A DNA stretch of 64,000 bases from Scolanthus callimorphus (lineage: Eukaryota > Cnidaria > Anthozoa > Actiniaria > Edwardsiidae), in the NCBI GenBank assembly GCA_033964015.1, contig CM066913.1:9976953-10040952 (forward strand), written 5' to 3'. The notes below the pieces were generated by a model. The model ran no database searches. It was not told the DNA's origin and saw nothing but the letters and a program-made list of their open reading frames with translations. Both the position numbers and the translations under genes were made by a program. Positions 1-10,600 of this stretch are shown here, in pieces. Position 1 is the first letter of the stretch. Each line of letters begins with the position of its first letter.

Positions 1-967
1 CTGGAAGCTTCGCCACAAGGTTCTCGACTACTAAATGCAAAGGTCTGAGCGCAAATTGCTTTAATCTGATCGGCTATATCCTGAGGGACTATGCAGTACT
101 GGATCTATCACTGCAGCTCTCGACTAGTCTATTGCTTCGCTAATGATATCGACAAAAATCTAGCCTTGAGAAACATTAAGCAGAAAAAATAGCTCAACAT
201 TGTCAACTTCGCACTATTTGAAGTATTCTAGTATAGATAAGCGAAATACGTGTTTTCGTCGCATAGTGTTATAGTAATAATGTTACTGTATAAAGACGCA
301 TCGATTACGTGCGATTAGTTGACGACATTATAACACTGCCATTGGCGTCGGGTTTTATTAAGGGGGCTCAGCATAGTTACACAGATAAATGCTTGATCTT
401 GCCAGTTAAGCATTCGTATTGACCTTTTTTCGTCTACTTGGCCATCTTGCATATTTAGCTTGACGATAACGGGGGGAGGCATGCTCTTTTTAGTGCTTTG
501 CTAATAACTGAGGTGCTAAAAAGTACCCATGTGAACTGGAGGTCCTGAAGGGGCGAGGAAAGCCTACATTAGAGACCTTTCGTTAACGTATGTATTAACG
601 CTTCAAATGGGAAATAAAAGACCCAAATTAAAAAGGCATCTAAAATCCTCATTCTGAAAGCCTACATTTAGAGTACCCTGGGTATAGCTGTAAGGCTGGC
701 AGAGCCTATTAGAGTGTAGATAGAAGCTGCGAGATAAGGTACATACAGTAGCTATAACCTCAAACTGTGCAGGTAAACTGCTTCAGTCACTATCTCAATG
801 CTACGATTCTTTTTTTTGCCGATATGTTGATATTTTGGCAACGATTTCACTTCACGTTTGCAGTGTTTATGTGGGATTTTGCATGGTTTGCCTACGCGCG
901 CTCTGATTGGTCCAAATCTATTCTCTATTTCACCGATAAAGTAATGGTTCTCCCCGCTATATCATAA
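1..967. other. Upstream flank, no gene supported
   Basis: I see no gene in this stretch. It is AT-rich and holds only short open frames; the longest (767-967, + strand) has no splice context or recognisable domain. The missing signal-peptide exon of the lipase gene that starts at 1409 could lie here or left of the window, but I could not identify it. Confidence 0.5.
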
Positions 968-1140
968 AAACATTAGAGCACAACTTTCTATGACTTTATC
1001 GATGAATAGAGCACTTGTGATGTTGGGAGAGACAATCGAAACGTTTTAAAGTCACTCACCTACGGCTCGTGATTTTACAACGTTCTCGTGTCACTCCCAA
1101 CATCACGCGTGATATTGCGCCATAAGGTGTAGAGCCTATT
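968..1140. repeat. Degenerate foldback repeat, related copy at 57.1 kb
   Basis: The stretch at 968-1050 reads as an imperfect inverted copy of 1080-1140, both built around the words TGTTGGGAG and CTCCCAACATCACG. A related sequence at 57115-57195 carries CTCCCAACATCACGCGTG and GCCATAGAAAGTTGTGCTC, so this is an interspersed foldback (MITE-like) repeat. I could not define its ends or a target duplication. The following 1140-1400 is rich in CCAAT words in both orientations. Confidence 0.5.
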
Positions 1141-1408
1141 ATGACATCACTATAGAGCAGATTTCAGATGACCATCGTGAAAGTAAACGCAATTGTGCAA
1201 TCACTAGCCAATCAGAAACAAGAGTAATTACAACTTACTGCTCAATGGTTTCCAGCCCAGCCAATCAGGAGCCGAACCAATTGGCTAGTAATTCCTTGCT
1301 TGTAATTAGTTCGCAATTTGATTGGTTGATAGAAATAAGCAGCCAATGAGAAGGCAAACCAATTGCAAACACGACGGTCATCTGAAATCCGCTCTAACTC
1401 TATTCCAG

Positions 1409-4400
1409 GTGAGACTGTTTGCTATGACGTCTACGGGTGCTTCTCTAATGATCGACCCTTCAACCGGAAGTACGTTCCTCTGCCCGAGTCCCCCGCGTCT
1501 ATCCACACACAGTTCATGCTGTACACGCGCGATGCCCCGCTCAAGTACCAACAGTTGTACGAAGATACGCACATCCGGGACACGTTCTTCAACGCTACCA
1601 GGAAAACTGTCCTCATTATCCATGGATTTGCAGGCTTCACAAGTATGTACTAAAATGTGCGCGCATCAATATAATAACAATAAAGCTAGAATTCCTTTGG
1701 AGTTTCCACTATTTCTCACTACTCCAACTCAGTGGCGCGAAATAGAGATTGGTCACAATAGATACGGACTACTACTAGGTCAAAGACCCGGCTCACTTTG
1801 CCAATAAAGCTTTGCTTCGCTGCATTCTTGATGCTAAAAAATACCTCGTATTTTATTCAGCTAGAACATTTTACCATAACGCGAGAAAGCCAGACAAATC
1901 CTTCGCATGAAGTCTGAGTTTCTGATGCGATAATATATGGATTGTATTATGTAAGGTACCAGACCCCCGATCCCACACAGGGATACTATCTCCAATCTCG
2001 CACCCAGGGCTCCCCGGCTCGTCACCTCGCGGGGGAGGCTCTGGATGTCCCCAGGGCCTCCCCTGCGAGCAGACGAGCTGGGGAGCTCTGGGTACGAGAA
2101 TGTACTATCTCATGACCGCCTTTCCGTGTGCGCATGTCCCACTTATCGTCGACTGCTTGGAGTACCTTATTTGCGTTATGTCCGTGAATGTAAAATAAAT
2201 GTATTCGTTTCGTGCGCTTGTATTCAGTGCACATTAAACTCAAACACGGCGCAGCGAATAATAGTGCGCGCAGCAAAGCCTTTCTCTTGCATTTACGAAC
2301 GTTCGCCAAGCAAGGGATGTTCAAGCGGCCTAAATATTCCCTATCTAGCAAATGTAAAAAACGAATTTGACTTGTACCCGTAGCTAAGACAAGCATCACT
2401 CACGAGGAAGATTGGTGGGGATTTCCAATGAAGAATGAGCTCTTGTGGGAAGGCGACTTCAATGTGATCGTTGTGGATTGGATGCGCGGGGCCTGGTTTC
2501 CATTCACGCGCGCCGTTGCCAATACGCGGCTTGTTGGTGCCCAGGTCGCGCGGTTGTTGGAGGTCTTAACTCAGCAGTCTGAGCGTGACTTAGCGTATGT
2601 CCATTTGATTGGCTTCAGCTTTGGGGCGCATGTTGCCGGGTATGTTGGGAAAAGAATGAAAACAAAAGGACGTCCTATAGATCGCATTACAGGTAGGTAT
2701 ATATATATACCTATATAATTAGTCCCATACTCCACCCGCGCATTCTTTTCAAGGAGCTTATCAGTAGAATTCTTAGTCATAAGAAGACAGATAGGAGCGC
2801 TAGCTAGTATGAACATAATAGACTGAACAAACAAGTAAATAAACAATTCCCTTCACATTCAGCTCTAGACCCCGCTGCCATGTGGTTTGATGGCCTTCAC
2901 GCGGACGTGAGACTGGACACTAGCGATGCGAAGTTTATTGACGTCATCCACACGAGTGCGGCGTACGGCATCACGAAACCAATAGGTCACGTGGACTTCT
3001 ACCCAAATGGTGGCAAAAAACAACCGGGATGTAACAGCTTCTTTGGAGGTCAGTATACGATGTAACACGTCTTTGTGAATCCTAAAGGGGCGCGTACTTT
3101 AGATAGCCTGCTTAGCAAGCGCAAAGGGAAAGCGAGAGAGGAGGCCGCGCGCTTGTTACGCAGTCTAACGTTAAGAAATACCTTTGGAATGTCCCACATT
3201 TACTGAGATGCAGCGCGCCTATTCTAGGCACCCACGCACTTGGTCTGAGACTGTTTCTCGAGCTTATGTGGCCCTTCCATATTTCCAGGATTCTCAAACT
3301 ACCTGTTCTGTAGCCACAATCGAGCGCCTCTTCTCTTCACTACATCCCTCTATTCCAAGACTCCCTTCTATGGGTTCCCATGCACTACTAAGGATGACTT
3401 TAACAACGGAAAGTGTCTCAAATGCCGAGGGGCCTGTCCCACAATGGGTTTTAGACTAAACAGCAGGAATAACACGGCCCGTGGAAGTTTCTACATGAGA
3501 ACCACGGCAAGGGCACCGTATAACTGTAAGCATGACATCTGGTATTATTTTTCCAACCCTCTCTCATGATTTTCTGAAGTATTTTTCAATTCGATCGCAG
3601 GTTTTGCCATTGGGTTTGTTATATGTATTCTATATACACCTATTTCAGAAAGGTTGCTTTTTGGGAATCGGCCTTTGCATGAGCGCTATTTGTTTCGTGG
3701 TCACCCATTCAAAGACCGGGCTTCAATGACCAAAGAAACGTTCAAAACTCCTTAGTATAACAAACTTTTCCCTAATTGACAAATTGAGAAGATATTCATC
3801 ATTTCACGTGTGGAATCAAGCTTTGCATGAGCGCTACTGTGTTTGGTGCTCACCATGCAAAGACCGGGCTTCAATGACCAAAGAAACGTTCAAAACTCCT
3901 TAGTATAACAAACTTTTCCTAATTGAGAAGATATTCATCATTTCACGTGTGGAATGAAGGTTTGCATGAGCGCTACTGTGTTTGGTGCTCACCCTGCAAA
4001 GACCGCCGGGCTTCGATGACCAAACCAATGTTCTAAAACAAACTTTCCCTAATTGAAAATATTTCATCATACACGTGTGGATTTGATATCTTGTATTAAC
4101 TTGACTTACAGTGCACCATTATGAGATCAAACTCAAAACTATGAGCTCATGGTACGCGGGTGTTTATGGGCCTGTCTTTGTTGAGCTAGATGGGACACGT
4201 GGGAAATCAGAAGTCGTCAAGGCGATGAAGTACGTAAATTATTCTAATTTTTTGTTGGAATGGCCGAGATATATGGAATTATTGCGCTCCAGGTTCAAAC
4301 TATGTATAATAATCCATCTCAGATATCTCCCAGGATGTACCGAGAAGACATATTTGCTGACGAGCCCACGTGACCTAGGCCGCCCGACCAAGCTGACCGT

Positions 4401-4999
4401 ATGGCATCATGGGGTTTTTCAGTCGTGGGGCCTGGACCGAGTTGTCGTTAGGCCAGCATGGACACACCACAGGTAAACCAAACGGAACAAAGGAAAACGC
4501 TTGAAAGCGTAGTAGAATGGACGGGCATCTTTTCGAAAACAGACAACGGTTAAACTTCTCCGTTTCGAAAACTCACCAGCGTAGTATGAACCGTACCTTA
4601 CGAACCACTTTTCCATCGACGAAAAAGGATGACGATTTCGTAGTCTGAATTACAGTCGTCCCTTCGCTCCCGATCGTACCTCACTTTGCAAGAGGAGGCG
4701 TCTGAATTCACCACGATATTTTCTCATCCATTACGTAATCAGTGACACAAATTCAAGGTACCATTGACAGCGAATAGACGGCTGAACTGTTTCTTTTCCT
4801 CGGCGCATTTCTGTCCATCATAACACAGACGCAACTAACTTAGTCTTATTTCTTTTCTTTTGTAAGGTACATTGCAAAGGTCAATACATGGCTCAGATAC
4901 GGAGCGAAGGCTCATAGAAAGCTCCACACATGGAAATCGTACCACGAGAGAAGAGCGAGAATTCGTCGCCGGCATCAACGCCCCTCCTCAAGACATTGA
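1409..4999 (+). CDS. Pancreatic-lipase-family secreted lipase/phospholipase (7 exons, 5' end missing)
   Basis: This is a neutral lipase of the pancreatic lipase family, an extracellular glycerolipid esterase. The exons I read are 1409-1642, 2411-2692, 2863-3048, 3289-3525, 4112-4229, 4323-4472 and 4867-4999 (TGA), with matching phases at every junction. Exon 1 has the family start (VCYDVYGCF) and the HGF oxyanion-loop region. Exon 2 has the nucleophile elbow GFSFG with the Ser codon at 2617. Exon 3 has LDPAAMWF with the catalytic Asp at 2868 and DAKFIDVIHT. Exon 4 has CSHNRAP with the catalytic His at 3315. Exons 5-7 form a PLAT domain (YEIKL, LTVWHH, LDRVVV). The lid between its two cysteines is only 12 residues, against about 23 in classical pancreatic lipase, which points to phospholipase A1 or galactolipase-like activity. 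The signal-peptide exon was not found. The exon 2 acceptor is weak and was chosen by phase. Confidence 0.92.
1975..2105. mobile_element. Short foldback MITE in lipase intron 1
   Basis: The ends are inverted copies: CTCGCACCCAGGGCTCCCC on the left and GGGGAGCTCTGGGTACGAGA on the right, both followed by the GCTCGTC / GACGAGC words. The same family, larger and better preserved, lies at 53129-53440, and an internal fragment at 45690-45905. It sits between exons 1 and 2 of the lipase gene and does not disturb them. The rest of that intron (2105-2410) shows nothing recognisable. Confidence 0.7.
3670..4085 (+). repeat. Three-copy tandem repeat in lipase intron 4
   Basis: The words TTTGCATGAGCGCTA, AAAGACCGGGCTTC and CACGTGTGGA recur three times at about 150-, 138- and 125-bp spacing. 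Successive copies are shorter through small deletions. The array fills the intron between the His exon and the first PLAT exon. Confidence 0.85.
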
Positions 5000-6885
5000 A
5001 TGTGATCACATTTAGGGACGCCCTCGAAGGCAGGGAAAGGCGCTCTTCCTGGACTTATTCTGGAATTAAAGATGCACACACCCTAAACTAGCGTCTGTCG
5101 TGGAGCTGCAAACAACTGCATCCCGTCCAGGCGTGGCAAACGCTATCGATGTCAAAGTGCCTGTACTACATAACACACACGTGCTGGGTGTGATGCGAAA
5201 ACATCGGACAATTCTGGCGCGCCCATCTGGCGTATACGAAATATTGTTTCAAATATATAATGTAGGTGACATTTATATCAAGGTCTAAGATAGCGACCAT
5301 TGACGCATATTACATTTTATTACAAACATAATCTCTTACAAAATAGGATGCAACAAGTACAATGATTTTTTCATAATGGACGCAACCATGGTAACGCTTA
5401 TATTTAACAATAAGTTGCCAAACGCGACGTGATTACTGGTGGCTATTCGCCGATAATCACTTTTCACCTCCCCCAAAAGTCTTCCACAGAAACCAAAAAA
5501 TAAACAATTTCTCGCAGCCGAAAGCAACAAATACGTCCAAACCTACGCGATTCTCTCACAAATAACACAGTATAATGTTCAGGCGAAAGTCGTTTTTCCA
5601 AAAAGTTTAGAGTGAACAATATATCCCATTCAAAGGTTTTGGCGCGTTGCACGAAGACCCGGCGCGCCATTTAGAAATAAACAAACACTCAGTTCACAAG
5701 CAACAGTCCTTTGACAGCCTATTTATTTCGAAATCTATACTAAAAACAGAGAATTTCGAGCCGAAAAAACGAAGCTACCAAACCCGACCGGAAGGTTATT
5801 TAATGTATGAAATTTTCGAAATCTATACTAAAAACGGAGATGTTCGAGCCGAAAAAACGAAGTTCACAAACCCGAACGGAAGGAAATCTCTCCAGTGTGC
5901 ATGTTTTTGTTGGAAAAGGTTTTACTTGAGCTAAGGTCTAATTCAAGCGATTTTCCCAAGTTTCACTGATAAGCTTAGATTGTTTAAGCTTTTAAATCAC
6001 ACACACTTGAATTCGAATTGACCGAGACTGTACAAGTCTTTAAGAAAGTCCAACATGATGAGCAATGCAAAGCAACTTTCCATTGAAAACAGCAAGAATC
6101 TAAAAAGTTTTAGTTTACCTTTCTGGCGCTTCCTAAACCTTCTATTCACCAGACGAGGGACTTCTCTTGATATAATCAATTCTAAGCAATTATTTACATC
6201 TAAAACCAATAGTTGTTGAAGTTCCAGTGGTACAGCTCAGCCTTTTTCTTTCTTGACCGAAAATACGACCATCTCGACCGACACACGCGCGATCTTTTCG
6301 CGCCAAAACCTCAGCGAAACCAATGCCTTAACACCTTTGTTAGGAAATATTTAGGGGGTTATTGTGTGGCATTTGCCTCATTTCCATTCACAAGGAACAT
6401 TATTTTCAAAGATCTAATTTAAAACGCCTTTCCCATCGTATGCTATGGTGCGAATATTTCACACCGGTATGCCACCTATCTATAAGCTGATAGCAAATAC
6501 TTTAATACTTTAAAGTAAACAGGCGTAGTTACAAATTGTTTGAGCACATCTCTCTAAACGTAGCGGTATAACTGTTCATTCCACAACGGCAGACAATCCG
6601 ATAATTTTCACGGGTACTTACTAGTTATAATTATATACTGTGACTAGATATCCATGTTATAAATCAGTGAATAAAAATCAGTGAAGTGATACGATATCAC
6701 TTCACGGCAAGAATAAAATGCAATTTGTCTATTTTTTTTGCTTCATCTTACTCTGACTCGCTCGTTCGCGTTATGACACGAAAACTCGTGAATAAAAACG
6801 ATATCAAGTTCTTGTCATGTAATAATTTCTATATATCTGAGAAAGGACACGTGTGAAAGATATCCAAACGTTTAGAACTTTTAGC
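5000..6885. other. Intergenic stretch with two small repeats
   Basis: No gene is supported between the lipase stop codon and the satellite. The first 300 bases are probably lipase 3' UTR. A roughly 70-bp direct duplication lies at 5725-5798 and 5812-5885 (shared words TTCGAAATCTATACTAAAAAC and GCCGAAAAAACGAAG). At 6665-6845 there is a dispersed repeat whose inverted copy is at 28040-28210 (shared AAACGATATCAAGTT). Short open frames here look random. Confidence 0.6.
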
Positions 6886-7580
6886 TCGCTTTTAGCATCT
6901 CACGCCATCAATGCTCCGCTTTCAGTACATCTCACGTCATCAATGCTTCGCTTTTAGTACATCTCACGTCCCCAATGCTCCGCTTTTAGTACATCTCACG
7001 TCATCAATGCCCTGCTTTTAGTACATCTCACGTCATCAATGCTCCGCTTTTAGTACATCTCACGTCATCAATGCTCCGCTTTTAGTACATCTCACGTCCC
7101 CAATGCTCCGCTTTTAGTACATCTCACGTCATCAATGCTCCGCTTTTAGTACATCTCACGTCATCAATGATCCGCTTTTAGTACATCTCACGTCATCAAT
7201 GCTCCGCTTTTAGTACATCTCACGTCATCAATGCTTCGCTTTTAGTACATCTCACGTCATCAATGTTCCGCTTTTAGTACATCTCACGTCATCAATGCTC
7301 CGCTTTTAGTACATCTCACGTCATCAATGCTCCGCTTTTAGTACATCTCACGTCATCAATGCTCCGCTTTTAGTACATCTCACGTCATCAATGCTCCGCC
7401 TTTAGTACATCTCACGTCATCGATGCTCCGCTTTTAGTACATCTCACGTCATGAATGCTCCGCTTTTAGTACATCTCACGTCATCAATGCACCGTTTTTA
7501 CTACATCTCACGTCATCAATGCTCCGCTTTTAGTACATCTCACGCCATCAATGCTCCGCTTTTAGGACATCTCACGAGAT
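6886..7580. repeat. 32-bp satellite, about 21 copies
   Basis: The 32-bp unit, which includes CATCTCACGTCATCAATGC followed by TCCGCTTTTAGTA, repeats head to tail about 21 times. Substitutions are sparse (CATC to CCCC, TCC to TTC), so the array is young or homogenised. It ends about 20 bp before the stop codon of the minus-strand scaffold gene, so that gene's 3' UTR would be transcribed through it. A CRISPR array is excluded because there are no variable spacers. Confidence 0.97.
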
Positions 7581-7601
7581 GTACGGATGCCATATATAAG
7601 T

Positions 7602-10600
7602 CTAGATATCATCGAAAGTAAACAGTAACCAACGAACGTTTTCCGCCGTTACTTCTTTGGTTTTATCCTCAGTACGTTGCTGATCTTTCCCCACGTTACT
7701 ATCAGCTGATTGCGACGAAGTTGTTGGCAGTTCTCTAACATCACGATGTTCCTCATTTATATTATCACCAGAGGGATAGTAGTAATCCACATTCTTTTGT
7801 GAAGCATCGACTTTCTCTTTCCCAGGTTGCTTTTGATAAATACTTTGTGGATCGACGTACAATAGGCTATCATCTTCATTTGCGCCATCATTTGCAGGGT
7901 GATAAGAGTTGACATGCTCCTCGCTCACTACATCATTATAATCGACGTACAGAAGCGTGTCATCTCCATCCGCGCCATGATCTGCAGGGTGACAAGAGTT
8001 GACATGCTCCTCGCTCACTTCATCATCATATTTGACGTACAGAAGCGTGTCATCCCTATCCGCGCCATGATCTGCAGGATGACAAGAGTTGACATGCTCC
8101 TCGCTCACTACATCATTATAATCGACGTACAGAAGCGTGTCATCTCCATCCGCGCCATGATCTGCAGGGTGACAAGAGTTGACATGCTCCTCGCTCACTT
8201 CATCATCATATTTGACGTACAGAAGCGTGTCATCCCTATCCGCGCCATGATCTGCAGGATGACAAGAGTTGACATGCTCCTCGCTCACTACACCATAATA
8301 ATCGACGTACAGAAGCGCGTCATCTCCATCCGCGCCATCATCTGCAGGGTAACAAGAGTTGACATGCTCCTCGCTACCTACATCATCATATCCCGCCCCT
8401 GTCCCTTGCAAAGTACCAATGTTCTTCTCATCAAAGTTCGGGGCCTGCATTTGACGAGTACCTCTCGGAGCGTCATAAAAACTGGTATATGTATCTGAAT
8501 TGTTGGACATTGCTGTAAGCATGCTCTCGTACGCGCACTCGGAATCACGTGTTACTTGTTCTTCTGCGTCAGTGCTCACCACAGACACACAACTCATCCT
8601 TTGAAGAACCTGAGGATGAGAATGCTTGAATGGAGAAGCACCATCAGCACTTACTTGCTTCGCTAATTTGTAAATAAAATAAGGTTCTTCGTCGTCAAAT
8701 GAGGCCACGGCTTCGTCCTCCGCAAATGAACTGATGCCGAAGTCGCCTATTTCATAATAAATGTTCTCATCTGTGTCGACACTTGAAGTACCACTAAGAG
8801 GAAGACCTTCATAAGAAGCGCACGTTGCACGCCTTTCAACGAAAGGTTTCGATGACCTTGGCAGATTCGTGCTTGGGGGTCTTGGTGGGGGCAAGTCTGG
8901 TTTCGGGGGCCTTGGATGGGGTAGGTATGTTTTCGGAGGTCTTGTTGGGGGCAGGTACCTTTTTGGAGGTCTTGGTGGGGGCCAGTCTGGGTTCGGAGGC
9001 CTTGGAGGGGGCTGATCTTGTTTCGGAGGTCTCGGTGGCGGAAAAGACGGTTTCCGTCTTGGGAGGGGAGGTGTCGACGGATTCGGCTTCTGACGTCTTG
9101 GTGGGGCAGTCGTGTCACTCTTGTCCACCTCCACGCTATTTCCATAATATCCTTCTTTCTTGGTTTCCCCGCTGGGTTCTGCAAGATAGCAGAACGTGGC
9201 CTGAGCTTCCGTATGAAGTTAGAGAATTTGACTCGGTGATGCCTGGCGGGTGTGTCCCACGACGTTTGGTACTCGTAGTTATGTTGTCCTGCAAACTCAG
9301 CAGTGGTGGATTTTTCAGCATCTTCTTTAGATATAAACTCTTCAACATCTAAAACAGTGACGTCAAGGTTTGGCCAGTTTTCCAATACTTCGTGCTTCGT
9401 TAGCCACATCTGGAGAATGTGAGACTCCCAAGGATTCCTGACAGGGGAAAAACATCCATTTGTCATTTAAAGCATTTTTGTTATAGGAATGTTATTTCGA
9501 TTTGTCTCTTTCTGGGCATGAAAACGCGAATAAGCGATTACGGGAGATTTTAATTGCAGAGTTTTAGTGACAATTCAATACGTGATCTTTATTGGAGCTG
9601 GTCGCTTGCGAGAGCGGCAGCTCATAGAGCGTCGACTGTAATTACGATATCTTTTAGATTGGCAAGCACTATACAGGCTCGACTCCAATCGCATTTCAAA
9701 GATCACATATATAATCCTCGCTTGAAAATAAGGGGGCACCAGCCTAGGATTAGTCGTAGCCATATTCATGTTGTGTGTACAGTACTTGATGAAATGCTAG
9801 CAAACTTACTTGGTAGATAGACAATGCAGAACCGCCGAAGATTTCGCCCTCTCGATAGGAAGGAAAGGCCAGCATTGTGTCATAAGAACATAAATCCAGT
9901 GTGGGCAGTTGGTCGGCTGAAGAGGCCTCTCGCCCACCTTGAGCCTGACGAGCACCTAAGGCAGTGCAGAGACATACTTATTCTCGAGGATCCAACACTC
10001 CTTTATCCCTGCGCTGCAGAACTGAAAACTTATATTCTCTCTAGAGGGCACGGTAACAATTCTGCGTTCTGACTGGCTCCTAGAGCGTGCACGCACGGGA
10101 AATATATTTTCCTATCTCTGACCACGGTCACGGGAAGTCACGGTAACCATTTGCCGTGCTTGATTTCATCAATTTTTTCCCGAAATCTCCCGAAAAAAGG
10201 GGCCGGGGACAGCCCCTTCTGCCCTGCCCTAAATCCGCCACTGGACTAACCTGTTGTGGTTCGAGTGTCGGAAAGGGTACAGCGAGTCGTTCATCTTTCC
10301 CAAGACAGGTGAAGATCTCCCACAACAAAACAGCAAATGACCAGATATCACTGGCTTGGGAATATGTACCATCTCGAATAACCTCTGGTGCACTCCTTAA
10401 AAAAAGATAAAAATAACTAAACGTCCTTTTGAAAGAGCAGCTAAACCACCATAGAAATAAGGGAGGGTTTCAGAAGAGCGGTGCGCAACTGTATAGTTTA
10501 GTGACGGGAAGACGACCAGCAGCATCTTGTAATTTTCCTCTTTTGTGATTTGCTACATTGGTCTTACATCATAAATTTGAAATTTGTTTTTTGCCCTAAT

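Noticed and set aside
1322..1807. 161-codon plus-strand frame across lipase exon 1
   Set aside because: It is out of frame with the conserved lipase residues; the true frame is the overlapping one that contains VCYDVYGCF.
6886..7580. CRISPR-like appearance of the 32-bp repeat
   Set aside because: There are no spacers: the repeats are directly contiguous, and the genome is eukaryotic.
7899..8498. Long plus-strand open frame of 199 codons with internal repeats
   Set aside because: It is the antisense shadow of the 90-bp tyrosine repeat; the minus frame is much longer and continues a spliced gene.
8747..9300. Continuation of the exon-12 frame through the proline repeats
   Set aside because: The 30-bp repeat has no stops in any frame. 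The alternative frame gives the long acidic tail down to 7602, so the overlap is coincidental.
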